From contig NZ_RQIT01000003.1 in NCBI RefSeq assembly GCF_003837805.1, positions 124,001 through 188,000 on the forward strand: a stretch of DNA of 64,000 nucleotides, given 5' to 3'. Both the position numbers and the translations under genes were made by a program. This DNA comes from Bradyrhizobium sp. RP6. GTDB lineage: Bacteria; Pseudomonadota; Alphaproteobacteria; Rhizobiales; Xanthobacteraceae. Position 1 is the first letter of the stretch; the number at the start of each line of letters is the position of its first letter. Shown here piece after piece: positions 43,681 through 54,189 of this stretch. The notes below the pieces were generated by a model. It was given only the letters and a program-made list of their open reading frames with translations. It was not told the DNA's origin and did no database searches.

Positions 43681-44847
43681 CTACTCCGCCATCTTGGGTT
43701 CTGTGACGCCGTCTTCGGCCGCGACGCTCACAGAGGTCGCGGCGCGCTTTTCGTTCGACTGGGCCAACCAGGCATTGAAGGTGCCGACGATGCCCTTCGG
43801 CAGCAGCAGGGTCACCAGGATGAACAGCGCGCCCAGCATGAACAGCCAGTACGGCGCCAGCATGCCGGAGGTGAAGAACGTCTTGGCGTAGTTGACGACA
43901 ACGGCGCCGAGCGCGGCACCGACCAGCGTCCCGCGGCCACCGACCGCGACCCAGATCACCGCCTCGATCGAGTTACCCGGAGCGAACTCGCTCGGATTGA
44001 TGATGCCGACCTGCGGCACGTAGAGCGCACCGGCGACGCCGGCCATGCAGGCCGAAACCGTAAACACGAACAGCTTGTAGGATTCGACGCGGTAGCCGAG
44101 GAAGCGCGTCCGCGATTCCGCGTCACGCACCGCGATCAGCACCTTGCCGAGCTTGGATGAGACGATGGCGCGGCAGATCAGAAAACCCATGATCAGTGCC
44201 AGGCAGCTCAGCGCGAACAGCGCGGCACGGGTGCCCTCCGCCTGCACGTTGAACCCCAGAATGTCCTTGAAGTCGGTGAGGCCGTTGTTGCCGCCGAAGC
44301 CGAAATCGTTGCGGAAGAAGGCGAGCAGCAGCGCATAGGTCATCGCCTGCGTGATGATCGACAGGTACACGCCGGTGACGCGGGAGCGAAAGGCGAGCCA
44401 GCCGAAGCAGAAGGCGAGCAGGCCCGGTACGACCAGCACCATCAGCGCGGCAAACCAGAACATGTCGAAGCCGTACCAGTACCAGGGCAGCTTCTGCCAG
44501 TTCAGGAACACCATGAAATCCGGCAGGATCGGATTGCCATAGACGCCGCGGGTACCGATCTGCCGCATCAGGTACATGCCCATGGCGTAGCCGCCGAGCG
44601 CAAAGAAGGCGCCGTGGCCGAGCGAGAGGATGCCGCAATAGCCCCAGATCAGGTCGATCGAGAGCGCGAGGATGGCGTAGCAGACATATTTGCCCCAGAG
44701 CGCGACGAGATAGGTCGGCACCTGCAGGAACGAGTCCGCGGGCAACAGCAGGTTGGAGAGTGGGATGAGGATGCCGCAGGCGGCGACGACGGCGAGGAAG
44801 ATCGTCGCGCCACGGTCCAGCGATCGCGTCAGCATGTGAGGGGTCAT
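43681..44847 (-). CDS. urtC: urea ABC transporter permease UrtC
   Basis: A 388-residue LivM-like permease with about ten hydrophobic segments, including DLIWGYCGILSLGHGAFFALGGYAMGMYLM and VAVGGRGTLVGAALGAVVVNYAKTFF. It pairs with UrtB to form the urea channel. The start overlaps the urtB stop by 4 bases (ATGA), so translation is coupled. Confidence 0.95.
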   Translation of the reverse strand: MTPHMLTRSLDRGATIFLAVVAACGILIPLSNLLLPADSFLQVPTYLVALWGKYVCYAILALSIDLIWGYCGILSLGHGAFFALGGYAMGMYLMRQIGTRGVYGNPILPDFMVFLNWQKLPWYWYGFDMFWFAALMVLVVPGLLAFCFGWLAFRSRVTGVYLSIITQAMTYALLLAFFRNDFGFGGNNGLTDFKDILGFNVQAEGTRAALFALSCLALIMGFLICRAIVSSKLGKVLIAVRDAESRTRFLGYRVESYKLFVFTVSACMAGVAGALYVPQVGIINPSEFAPGNSIEAVIWVAVGGRGTLVGAALGAVVVNYAKTFFTSGMLAPYWLFMLGALFILVTLLLPKGIVGTFNAWLAQSNEKRAATSVSVAAEDGVTEPKMAE

Positions 44848-46451
44848 GCTTCCACCGCACGGCCCTTGAGCGCGAACAGGCCGCGCGGCCGCTTCTGAAT
44901 GAACAGGATGATGAGGACCAGGATCGCGATCTTGCCGAGCACGGCGCCGGCGACCGGCTCCAGGAATTTGTTGGCGATGCCGAGCGTGAACGCGCCGACC
45001 AAGGTGCCCCAGAGGTTGCCGACCCCGCCGAACACCACGACCATGAAACTGTCGATGATGTAACTCTGGCCAAGATTGGGGCTGACATTGTCGATCTGCG
45101 ACAACGCCACGCCGGCAATACCGGCAATACCGGAGCCGAGTCCAAAAGTCAGCGCGTCGACGCGCGAGGTGGCGATACCCATCGAGGCCGCCATGCGGCG
45201 GTTCTGCGTCACCGCGCGCATCTCCAGCCCCAGCGCGGTATAGCGCAGCATCGCGAGCAGGATTGCGAACACGGCGAGCGTGAAGCAGAGGATCCAGAGC
45301 CGGTTATAGGTGATGGTGATCTGGCCGAGCTCGAACGCGCCGCTCATCCACGAGGGGTTGCCGACCTCACGATTGGTCGGACCGAACATGGTTCGCACCG
45401 CCTGCTGCAGCACGAGCGACAGGCCCCAGGTCGCCAGCAGCGTCTCGAGCGGCCGACCGTAGAGGAAACGGATGATGCTGCGCTCGATCAGCACGCCGAT
45501 GGCGCCGGCAACCAGGAAGGCGAGAGGCACGGCGATCAGCAGCGAATAGTCGAACAGGCCGGGATAGCGGGTGCGGATCACCTCCTGCACCACGAAGGTG
45601 GTGTAGGCCCCGATCATCACCATCTCGCCGTGCGCCATGTTGATGACGCCCATCACGCCGAAGGTGATGGCGAGTCCGATCGCCGCGAGCAACAGCACCG
45701 AGCCGAGCGAGAGGCCGTACCAGGCGTTCTGCACCATGGACCAGACCGCGAGCGAGCTCTGGATCGAGCCGATCGCGCTGGCGGCGGCCTTAGTTACCGA
45801 CGCCGGCTGGTCGCCCATGCCGGTGAGCAGCGCCAGCGCATCCTGGTCGCCGCGCGCCTTGAGGGTGGCCACTGCCTCGAGCTTCTCGACCTCGCTGGCG
45901 TCGGACTTGAACAGCAGGATCGCGGCGCGGGCCTCACCGAGCGCGGTCTTGACGGATCTGTTGGTCTCCTTGGCAAGCGCAGCATCAACCGCCTCGAGGG
46001 CGGTCTCCTCGTGCGACTTGAACACCGACTGCGCTGCCTGCAGGCGCGTTCCCACATCCGGCGATTGAAGCGTCAGGCTGCCGATCGCGGCATCGACGCT
46101 GCGGCGAAGACGGTTGTTGAGACGGACCGCGCTCGCACTGTCCGGAACGGCGGCGACCGCCTCGCCGGTCGCAGCGTCGATCGACTTGCCGTCGGCGCCG
46201 GTGACGTAAACCTTCTTGCTGTCGGAATCAGCCATGAGGCGGCCGTCCTGGAGCGCGCTGATGATGGGAAAGGCCAGCTTGTTGCCGCTGCTCGCGACCA
46301 CACCGATCGCCTCTTCCGTGTCGGAAAAATCGTCATTGGCGAATTTGGCGACCGCATCCTCGAACGGACCGGCGAAGGCCGGCAGCGCGAACGCGATCAG
46401 AAACAAAGAGAGTGCAAGCGTGCAGAGACGGGCGGACAAATGGGCTGGCAC
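44844..46451 (-). CDS. urtB: urea ABC transporter permease UrtB with N-terminal exported extension
   Basis: A ~535-residue protein. A signal-like helix (LALSLFLIAFALPAFAGPFEDAV) is followed by a ~200-residue Ala-rich helical region with HEAT-like character, then the LivH-like permease (about eight segments, ITFGVMGVINMAHGEMVMIGAYTTFVVQE). The long N-terminal extension is usual for UrtB and is absent from LivH. I used GTG 46451 as start; the frame is open to 46517 but those residues are Arg-rich and unlike a leader. The gene follows urtA by 83 bases. Confidence 0.9.
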   Translation of the reverse strand: MPAHLSARLCTLALSLFLIAFALPAFAGPFEDAVAKFANDDFSDTEEAIGVVASSGNKLAFPIISALQDGRLMADSDSKKVYVTGADGKSIDAATGEAVAAVPDSASAVRLNNRLRRSVDAAIGSLTLQSPDVGTRLQAAQSVFKSHEETALEAVDAALAKETNRSVKTALGEARAAILLFKSDASEVEKLEAVATLKARGDQDALALLTGMGDQPASVTKAAASAIGSIQSSLAVWSMVQNAWYGLSLGSVLLLAAIGLAITFGVMGVINMAHGEMVMIGAYTTFVVQEVIRTRYPGLFDYSLLIAVPLAFLVAGAIGVLIERSIIRFLYGRPLETLLATWGLSLVLQQAVRTMFGPTNREVGNPSWMSGAFELGQITITYNRLWILCFTLAVFAILLAMLRYTALGLEMRAVTQNRRMAASMGIATSRVDALTFGLGSGIAGIAGVALSQIDNVSPNLGQSYIIDSFMVVVFGGVGNLWGTLVGAFTLGIANKFLEPVAGAVLGKIAILVLIILFIQKRPRGLFALKGRAVEA

Positions 46452-46534
46452 TGTGAATGACCCCGGCAGAAATGAGTGGAGAAGGCGGCGGGATCGCCGC
46501 CCTCTCCGATCTTGCAATGGACGTCAGATCCGGA

Positions 46535-47863
46535 TCAGGAGCCCGAACCGAGACACTTGTTGGTCTTGGTGTTGAAGTTGCCGCACTTCTTGCCGACCCA
46601 GTCGCCGATCAGGTCCTTGGAGCCTTCGAGCTCCTTCGACCAGGCATCGCCCGCGACGAGCCCGGGGGTCTTCCAGACCACGTCGAACTGGCCGTTCGCC
46701 TTGATCTCGCCGATGAACACCGGCTTGGTGATGTGGTGGTTCGGCAGCATCTTCGACACGCCGCCGGTCAGGTTCGGCGCCTCGATGCCGGGAAGCGCGT
46801 CGATCACCTTGTCCGGATCGGTCGACTTCACCTTCTCCACCGCCTTCACCCACATGTTGAAGCCGATCACGTGCGCTTCCATCGGATCGTTGGTCACGCG
46901 CTTGGGATTCTTGGTGTAGGCCTGCCAGTCCTTGATGAACTTCTCGTTCGACCCGTCCTTGGTCTTGATCGACTCGAAGTAGTTCCAGGCGGCGAGATGA
47001 CCGACCAGCGGCTTGGTGTCGATGCCGGCGAGCTCTTCCTCACCCACGGAGAACGCAACGACCGGGATGTCCTTTGCCTTGATGCCCTGGTTGCCGAGCT
47101 CCTTGTAGAAGGGAACGTTGGCGTCGCCGTTGATGGTCGAGACCACCGCGGTTTTCTTGCCGGCCGAGCCGAACTTCTTGATGTCGGCCACGATCGTCTG
47201 CCAGTCGGAGTGACCGAACGGCGTGTAGTTGATCATGATGTCTTCCTGGGCGACACCCTTCGACTTCAGATAGGCTTCCAGGATCTTGTTGGTCGTGCGC
47301 GGATAGACGTAGTCGGTGCCCGCGAGCACCCAGCGCTTCACCTTCTCTTCCTTCATCAGATAGTCGACGGCCGGGATCGCCTGCTGGTTCGGCGCCGCAC
47401 CCGTGTAGAACACGTTGCGCTCGCTCTCCTCACCCTCGTACTGAACGGGGTAGAACAGGATGTTATTCAGCTCCTTGAAGACCGGGAGCACCGACTTGCG
47501 CGACACCGAGGTCCAGCAGCCGAACACGACCGAGACCTTGTCCTTGGTGATCAGCTCGCGCGCCTTTTCGGCGAACAGCGGCCAGTTCGAAGCGGGGTCG
47601 ACGACGACGGCTTCCAGCTTCTTGCCGAGCACGCCGCCCTTCTTGTTCTGCTCATCGATCAGGAAGAGGATGGTATCCTTCAGGGTGGTTTCGCTGATCG
47701 CCATGGTGCCGGACAGGGAGTGGAGCACGCCGACCTTGATGGTGTCGTCCGCGGCCTTCGCGCCAGTCAATGAAGCCAGACCAAGCACCAGTCCGGCGGT
47801 CGCGGCGAGCACGCCGCGGCGGCTCAATGACGCCGCTATATCGTGAGTGGATTTCCTAAACAT
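46535..47863 (-). CDS. urtA: urea ABC transporter substrate-binding protein UrtA
   Basis: A 442-residue periplasmic binding protein. The leader contains SRRGVLAATAGLVLGLASLTGAKA, a twin-arginine type signal. The mature part begins DDTIKVGVLHSLSGTMAISETTLKDTILFLIDEQN and contains VFGCWTSVSRKSVLPVFKELNNILFYPVQYEGEE, both typical of UrtA. I used ATG 47863 (MFRKSTHDIAA) because the leader starts there. It is the first gene of the urt-ure block; a sigma-54 type promoter lies 75 bases upstream. Confidence 0.95.
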   Translation of the reverse strand: MFRKSTHDIAASLSRRGVLAATAGLVLGLASLTGAKAADDTIKVGVLHSLSGTMAISETTLKDTILFLIDEQNKKGGVLGKKLEAVVVDPASNWPLFAEKARELITKDKVSVVFGCWTSVSRKSVLPVFKELNNILFYPVQYEGEESERNVFYTGAAPNQQAIPAVDYLMKEEKVKRWVLAGTDYVYPRTTNKILEAYLKSKGVAQEDIMINYTPFGHSDWQTIVADIKKFGSAGKKTAVVSTINGDANVPFYKELGNQGIKAKDIPVVAFSVGEEELAGIDTKPLVGHLAAWNYFESIKTKDGSNEKFIKDWQAYTKNPKRVTNDPMEAHVIGFNMWVKAVEKVKSTDPDKVIDALPGIEAPNLTGGVSKMLPNHHITKPVFIGEIKANGQFDVVWKTPGLVAGDAWSKELEGSKDLIGDWVGKKCGNFNTKTNKCLGSGS

Positions 47864-47937
47864 GAGTGTCTCATCTCCCTGACGCAGACGTGAAAATGCT
47901 GCGAAACGGCCCCGCGGCCGCCTGCGATTAACGGAAT

Positions 47938-47953
47938 CGCAAGAACCATGCCA
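47938..47953 (-). promoter_or_regulatory. sigma-54 (RpoN) promoter upstream of urtA
   Basis: On the minus strand the site reads TGGCATGGTTCTTGCG. The consensus is TGGCACG, four bases, TTGCW. The invariant GG and GC are present with exactly ten bases between them; two outer positions differ. It implies a transcript start near 47927 and a ~65-base leader before urtA. Nitrogen control through NtrC would fit a urea-use operon. Confidence 0.7.
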
Positions 47954-48366
47954 TGGGCTGATCACTTATCAACCGGTTGAATTTACTTAGGTAATTGGCA
48001 GAATTCGAAGTTTCCGCGCAGTCAGACCGCCCAAACTCTAGGCAATCAAAATGTATGCAAAAGCGGCAGTCAGTTTATTTTTTGAGCAAACCGCCAATTC
48101 TGGCTAAATTTCCGGCATCACTATTTTTGCACCGCAATTGCAGTTTCGGACGCGTTTGCCTTGAAAGCGCCCCCTCGATGTTCCATATGACCTCCCGAGA
48201 CCTCTTGCGAATCAAGGGGTCATAGCGAGCCGCGTGTTCTTAAGCCCGTATGGGCCTCTGGCTTGCCCCATTCTCCCAAGCCCATCCGACACCCCAAACA
48301 CGCAGGTGTCTTCTCGACACCCTTTTGCGCGCGCCGCGCCGAATGCGCCGGGCGCCCGCTTTTGAC
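47954..48366. other. AT-rich intergenic control region between urtA and the helicase gene
   Basis: This 413-base gap between divergent genes has no credible coding frame. It is noticeably AT-rich from 47960 to 48140 (for example TTTATTTTTTGAG near 48075) in an otherwise GC-rich region. A TGCACC half-element at 48128 could be part of an NtrC enhancer, but its partner is missing. The right half should carry the helicase promoter and leader. Confidence 0.5.
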
Positions 48367-49926
<1,560 letters not shown>

Positions 49927-49949
49927 CCGTCCACGACCTGGAGAAATTC

Positions 49950-50237
49950 ATGGCTAAGGAAGAGCTGATCCAGTTCGAAGGACTGGTCACCGAAATCCTC
50001 CCCGACGCCCGCTACCGCGTGCAACTCGACGCCGGACACGAGATCGTTGCCTATACCGCCGGCAAGATGAAGAAGAACCGCATCAAGACGCTGGCGGGCG
50101 ACCGCGTGACGGTCGAGATGTCGCCGTACGACCTCGAGAAGGGCCGGCTGATTTTCCGCCACAAAGACGAGCGTCCCAGCACGGCAGGCGGACCGCCCCG
50201 TCCCGGACAGCGCGGCGGCCAGTTCCGCCGCCGCTGA
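49950..50237 (+). CDS. infA: translation initiation factor IF-1 paralogue with basic C-terminal tail
   Basis: A 95-residue protein. Residues 1-72 align with IF-1 ([72 protein letters not shown]), an OB fold that binds the 30S A site. The last ~22 residues form a Pro/Gly/Arg-rich tail absent from the ~72-residue E. coli IF-1. It lies 23 bases after the helicase gene, so both are probably cotranscribed. Bradyrhizobia commonly carry more than one IF-1, so this may be the secondary copy. Confidence 0.9.
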   Translation: MAKEELIQFEGLVTEILPDARYRVQLDAGHEIVAYTAGKMKKNRIKTLAGDRVTVEMSPYDLEKGRLIFRHKDERPSTAGGPPRPGQRGGQFRRR

Positions 50238-50278
50238 TCGGGCTACGGCGCGCACCTGCGGCATAGAACTCTTAGATA

Positions 50279-50309
50279 TTGATCCGCCGCCGACATCGCG
50301 GCGGATCAA
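50279..50309. terminator. perfect 12-bp stem-loop after infA
   Basis: TTGATCCGCCGC (50279-50290) pairs with GCGGCGGATCAA (50298-50309) over a seven-base loop, 42 bases after the infA stop. It is followed by A-rich rather than T-rich sequence on the plus strand, so it may stabilise or end the transcript without being a canonical intrinsic terminator. Confidence 0.5.
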
Positions 50310-50499
50310 AAATTCGTGCACGCCCGGATTGTTTCGGGCTCCTGTTTCCGATAAAATGAATTAATCGATTTTCGGCCGGACGACATTGGCATCCACCGGT
50401 ACAGCCGGTTCAGACACGCTGACGACCCTTCCAGAAATTCGATCTAACCGGCCTGCGTAAGCGGGCTCTTACATTGTGTTATCTGAGAAGGATCTACCC

Positions 50500-50712
50500 A
50501 TGAGCATGGGAACCGTGAAGTGGTTTAACGCGACCAAGGGCTTCGGCTTCATCCAGCCCGACGACGGTGGCCAGGACGTATTCGTTCACATCAGCGCCGT
50601 GGAGCGCGCCGGTCTCGGCTCGCTGCGCGAAGGCCAGAAGATCTCCTACGAGATCGTGGCGGATCGCCGCTCAGGCAAGTCGGCGGCGGACAACCTCCGC
50701 GCCGCGGGCTGA
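50500..50712 (+). CDS. cold-shock protein (CspA family)
   Basis: A 70-residue single cold-shock domain: [39 protein letters not shown], with RNP1 (KGFGFI) and RNP2 (VFVHIS) intact. It acts as an RNA/ssDNA chaperone. AGAAGGAT lies upstream of ATG 50500 as ribosome site. The ~190-base stretch between the infA stem-loop and the start probably holds a long structured leader, as is usual for csp genes; it includes ACCGG-TACAG-CCGGT at 50395. A strong terminator follows. Confidence 0.95.
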   Translation: MSMGTVKWFNATKGFGFIQPDDGGQDVFVHISAVERAGLGSLREGQKISYEIVADRRSGKSAADNLRAAG

Positions 50713-50760
50713 GTTCTCGGCTGTCGGCCCCGACGGGCCGAAGCGAGCAAGGCAAAAGGA

Positions 50761-50788
50761 AAAGGCCGTGCGTGACGCACGGCCTTTT
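50761..50788. terminator. bidirectional intrinsic terminator between csp and the tadG-like gene
   Basis: AAAGGCCGTGCG (50761-50772) and CGCACGGCCTTT (50776-50787) form a perfect long stem with T-rich tails on both strands. It ends the csp transcript on the plus strand and the convergent tadE-tadG transcript on the minus strand. Confidence 0.9.
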
Positions 50789-50813
50789 TCATTCCAGCGT
50801 CGGCTCGCAAATC

Positions 50814-51446
50814 TCAACACGTCGACGGTACGCCGTTGTAGGGCACGCAGGTGACCTGGCGCGGCCGCGTGTAGGAGACATCGCTCAGCGTCACGCTCGA
50901 CTTCAACACGTAGCCGATGGTCGGCGTGTAAGTGTACTTGGCCTCGCTCAGAATGAGATAACTCGACGGAATCAAGAGCGTCGGGGGAATTATCGTGGTG
51001 ACGTCGTCGCCGGCGTTCCGAGCCGAGGTCGCCAGCGTGGCTTGCGTCGCGCCGCTCGCAATCGTGCCGGCCCTGCTCCACTTGACCGTGGCGATGCTGT
51101 TGGCATCGATGTAGATCTCAGAGATCGTGCCCTTCACCAGTGTCGCGTCGTAAGGCATGATGACCGAGATGCTTGCCGTAAACGTGTTCTGCATGTCGGC
51201 ATCGACGAGCGTCGTCGACTGCGATGTCAAATCGGACAGTGTCCGCGCGATCAACGTGACTTTGCGGTCAATCGCCACGGCGGACGAGAATTCGACGGTG
51301 CCGAAGAACATGACCAGCATCAGCGGTACGATGACCGCGAATTCGGTCGCCGCGAGCGCGCGCTTGTCGGCGACGAAGTCGCGCACGGAGCAGCGTGCCT
51401 TCCGCCAGATATTCGCAATCGCCTGCATCGGTCCGCTCAGATCCAT
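50814..51446 (-). CDS. TadE/TadG-family pilus assembly pseudopilin-like protein
   Basis: A 210-residue protein. A basic N-terminus (RKARCSVRDFVADKRALAATEFAVIVPLMLVMFFGTVEFSSAVAI) contains the TadE-like ATEFA motif and a single membrane helix. The remaining ~155 residues are Thr/Ser-rich and extracytoplasmic, with two Cys at the C-terminus (TCVPYNGVPSTC). Such minor pseudopilins are processed by the CpaA peptidase and assist Flp pilus assembly. The start at 51446 is 5 bases after the stop of the TadE gene. Confidence 0.85.
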   Translation of the reverse strand: MDLSGPMQAIANIWRKARCSVRDFVADKRALAATEFAVIVPLMLVMFFGTVEFSSAVAIDRKVTLIARTLSDLTSQSTTLVDADMQNTFTASISVIMPYDATLVKGTISEIYIDANSIATVKWSRAGTIASGATQATLATSARNAGDDVTTIIPPTLLIPSSYLILSEAKYTYTPTIGYVLKSSVTLSDVSYTRPRQVTCVPYNGVPSTC

Positions 51447-51451
51447 CTGCC

Positions 51452-52033
51452 TCAGAAGGGTTCGTTCTTGAAGGCCGCGGTCGCCACCATCAGCCGTTTG
51501 TTGCTGCATCCGGCGTTGTAGCCCAGGCCGGTGACGATGAGCGGCCATTGGTAGAACAGCCGCACCACGACGACCTGGCCGGAGGCCCCGGCATTGTACT
51601 GCATGCCGCTCGCGTTGAAATTGCAGGAATCGCCGTAGCTGGTGAGGCTCAGCGTCCCGAAGGAGCTGGTGCTCACGACGTCGACGTAGAGCTTGCTGCA
51701 ATCAAACAGTGCCGGAATCTGGGTACAGACATAAGCCTTGAACGTTGTCTGGTCGCACGCGGTGACCGAGTTGGGCGCGGTCTGGCAGGCCGCCACCGAA
51801 CCGCCCTGCGCTTGCGCCTGGCCGGTCAGAATTGCGCGCGCGGAATTCTGCGTGATGGTCTCGAGCACCTGGCTTGCGAAGAACATGAGCGCCGTCTCGA
51901 TGATGGCGAACAGCAGCCCGAAAAACATCGGTGCGACCAACGCAAACTCGAGGGCCGCGGAGCCGCGGCGGTTGCCGCGAAACCGGGCCAGCGCTTTCCG
52001 GATCGTGAACCTCGTAGGTGCAGGCGATGGCAT
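51452..52033 (-). CDS. TadE family pilus assembly protein
   Basis: A 193-residue protein with basic residues 1-~24, then GSAALEFALVAPMFFGLLFAIIETALMFFASQVLE, the TadE motif plus one membrane helix. The exported part has several Cys (residues ~80-140) and ends GCSNKRLMVATAAFKNEPF. ATG 52033 has GAGGAA about nine bases upstream. It is cotranscribed with the following TadG-like gene. Confidence 0.88.
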   Translation of the reverse strand: MPSPAPTRFTIRKALARFRGNRRGSAALEFALVAPMFFGLLFAIIETALMFFASQVLETITQNSARAILTGQAQAQGGSVAACQTAPNSVTACDQTTFKAYVCTQIPALFDCSKLYVDVVSTSSFGTLSLTSYGDSCNFNASGMQYNAGASGQVVVVRLFYQWPLIVTGLGYNAGCSNKRLMVATAAFKNEPF

Positions 52034-52256
52034 CAAGTCGAATTCCTCAGCAACAGGCGATCGTCTGCCCCGTTCAATAGCGCAAACTGATTGCCTAAAT
52101 GTTCAGGCGATCCGCGCCCGACGGACCGCGCCCTTAGGAATGCGTTAACCAGGCGCGGCCCCAGGGCGCATGGAGACACGGCGCCCGCGGAGAGACGTCG
52201 CCCTCCGGTCCGCAAGAGGCCGGGCGCGATCCTGCCCCGGCAGACCCACCGGCCGG

Positions 52257-52754
52257 CTAGTTGGATTTGGCGCCCCCGCCGGCGCTGCCGCTGGCACTGC
52301 TGCTCAGCGAACCGGCCTGGCTCATCGTGTTGTTGAAGTAGGTGTCGCTGTCGCCGAGCGTCACGCGACGCTGGCAAAGCGGTACGCAGCTGTAGGACTC
52401 GCGCTCGATCCCGCGATAGACGGTGACGAGCCGGTCGCTCGGACCTTCAACCTGGATCTGGCGGTCGACCAGGATTTCGCCGCCCCGGTCGAGCGCGATG
52501 AAGTTGGTCGCACCATAGCCCTTTCCGGTCACGACGATCATGCCGCCCGGCTGGAGCGTGACGTCGGCAATCAGGGGATTACCGACCACGATGGTTGCCA
52601 CCTTGCCGGGCAGCCGTACCAGCTTGGCCTGGTCGACACTGACGGCGATCGTGTCCACGGTGGACTCGGCAAGGCCGGCGGCCGGCCATGCCAGCACCGC
52701 GGCGGCAACCAGAAGACAGGTGCGCGCATGACGGCGCAGCAACTCTTTACGCAT
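52257..52754 (-). CDS. stand-alone pilus/secretin N-terminal domain protein (T2SS-T3SS_pil_N)
   Basis: A 165-residue exported protein with a signal peptide to ~residue 29. Residues ~32-112 match the conserved N-terminal domain of CpaC/RcpA secretins (TIAVSVDQAKLVRLPGKVATIVVGNPLIADVTLQPGGMIVVTGKGYGATNFIALD). No secretin domain follows; instead come a CVPLC cysteine pair and a Ser/Gly/Ala-rich tail. CpaC itself (55903-57393) has the same domain. It probably acts in the periplasmic part of the Flp pilus machine. It lies upstream of tadE with a 223-base gap. Confidence 0.82.
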   Translation of the reverse strand: MRKELLRRHARTCLLVAAAVLAWPAAGLAESTVDTIAVSVDQAKLVRLPGKVATIVVGNPLIADVTLQPGGMIVVTGKGYGATNFIALDRGGEILVDRQIQVEGPSDRLVTVYRGIERESYSCVPLCQRRVTLGDSDTYFNNTMSQAGSLSSSASGSAGGGAKSN

Positions 52755-52866
52755 ACTCTTACCCCCGGGACGTCACAAACCGGCAGAAGCGATCAGATAA
52801 CAGCGGAGCCGGTGCCCGACCCGGCCAACCTGCCTTCAATTCATGAACGTTCCGCAAACTCGCCGA

Positions 52867-53694
52867 CTATTGTTTGAAAGGATAGGCGAGTTGGCCCCAG
52901 ATCTCCTTCGGCATGGTCGCTTCGTCCTTGCCGTAATCCTGCGGCAGCTTCCCCTCCGGCATGCGAAAGGTGCCGAACAGCACGTCCCAGATCGGAAACG
53001 TCCCGGCGAAATTGGTGTCGCCGCCCTCTTCGAGCGAGGTATGGTGCCAACGGTGGAATACCGGCGTCGCCAGCACGCATTTGAACGGCCCGAAGGTCCA
53101 GTTCAGGTTGGCATGCACGAAGGCCGAATGGAAGGTGGTGAACGGGCCGACCCAGATCATGACGTTGGGGGAGATACCGGCCATCAGCAGCACGACGTCG
53201 ACGCTGATCGTCCCGAGCATGAGATTGACGGGATGGAATCGGGCCGCGGAGATCCACCCGATTTCCTCCGACGAATGATGCACGGCGTGGTACTTCCAGA
53301 AGCCGCCGCCGTGGAAAAGCCGGTGCAGCCAGTACAGCATGAAATCGGACAGCACCAGGAACAGCAGAGCCTGAACCCACAGAGGCAGCTGCGACAGCGG
53401 ACCATGGCCATTGTCGTAGAAGGCAATGAGTTCGTCGGCATCGTGGATGTTGAAGACGAGGCTGGCGCCGACGATCAGAAGACCGATCCGCATGGTGCGG
53501 GCGAACACCGGAACGAAGAACCAATAACAGATGTCGGTGATGATCTCCCGCTTGCGCCACCACGGCGCGCCGGGATTGCAGGCCCAGAAATGCTCCAGCA
53601 CGGTGAAGACGGCCGCGAGCACGAAGGTGACCGGGATCACCTTGACGATGGTCTCGCCGAGCATCAGGGCGACTTGCATGGGCAGGCTCGACAT
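52867..53694 (-). CDS. fatty acid hydroxylase / sterol desaturase family membrane protein
   Basis: A 275-residue di-iron membrane oxygenase. The histidine clusters are visible: HRLFH, HAVHHS and HRWHHT, with further His in between. About four hydrophobic segments lie before and among them. The family hydroxylates or desaturates lipids. It interrupts the pilus region on the minus strand and is not an obvious pilus gene; lipid modification of the envelope is a guess. Confidence 0.88.
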   Translation of the reverse strand: MSSLPMQVALMLGETIVKVIPVTFVLAAVFTVLEHFWACNPGAPWWRKREIITDICYWFFVPVFARTMRIGLLIVGASLVFNIHDADELIAFYDNGHGPLSQLPLWVQALLFLVLSDFMLYWLHRLFHGGGFWKYHAVHHSSEEIGWISAARFHPVNLMLGTISVDVVLLMAGISPNVMIWVGPFTTFHSAFVHANLNWTFGPFKCVLATPVFHRWHHTSLEEGGDTNFAGTFPIWDVLFGTFRMPEGKLPQDYGKDEATMPKEIWGQLAYPFKQ

Positions 53695-53955
53695 CGTCGC
53701 CTCTCTTGCGAATTCCAGTCCTGCCTACGCCTACTCCGCGAGATTTAAGGGAGCGTGAAGCAGGCACCACACTGCCGATGCGCCCGGAACCGGAATGTAT
53801 CTGCCGCTTTAAGGCGAAATTCACTCTGGATGAAAGCATCGCGCCGGCGCGGGGTTTACCCGATCGGATTAACTTTACCGAAAGAGCTCGGCTCTCATGC
53901 TCTTTGCATCAGACAGCGCCGGACGAGCCGATCTCACCCAGACGGAGTTTTGTTC

Positions 53956-54120
53956 ATGAAGAACTTGGTTGCGCGTTTCGCGAAGGATGAATCCGGCGCC
54001 ACCGCCATCGAATACGGTCTGATCGCCGCCGGCATCGCGCTGGCCATCATCACCGTCGTCAACAATCTCGGCACCACGCTGAACGGCAAGTTCACCTCGA
54101 TCAGCACGTCGCTGAAGTAG
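53956..54120 (+). CDS. Flp family type IVb pilin
   Basis: A 54-residue prepilin. The leader MKNLVARFAKDESG is followed by the Flp motif ATAIEYGLIAAGIALAIITVV; cleavage is expected after Gly14, leaving Glu at +5 and Tyr at +6 of the mature pilin. The C-terminal part is short, as usual. It is the major pilus subunit, processed by CpaA encoded 340 bases downstream. A GGAG ribosome site precedes the ATG. A weak terminator lies after the gene. Confidence 0.95.
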   Translation: MKNLVARFAKDESGATAIEYGLIAAGIALAIITVVNNLGTTLNGKFTSISTSLK

Positions 54121-54145
54121 GCAACCGACGACCGGCAGCAGAAGC

Positions 54146-54170
54146 CCCGGTCCTCCGGGCCTTTATTTTT
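54146..54170 (+). terminator. probable intrinsic terminator after the pilin gene
   Basis: CCCGG (54146-54150) pairs with CCGGG (54155-54159) over a TCCT loop, followed by CCTTTATTTTT. The stem is short but the T-tract is good. It would let the pilin be made in excess over the assembly genes. Confidence 0.6.
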
Positions 54171-54189
54171 CCGAAGACGGCAAGTTCCA

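Noticed and set aside
48120..48140. NtrC enhancer upstream of urtA
   Set aside because: Only one TGCACC half-site is present; the expected inverted partner at the right spacing is missing.
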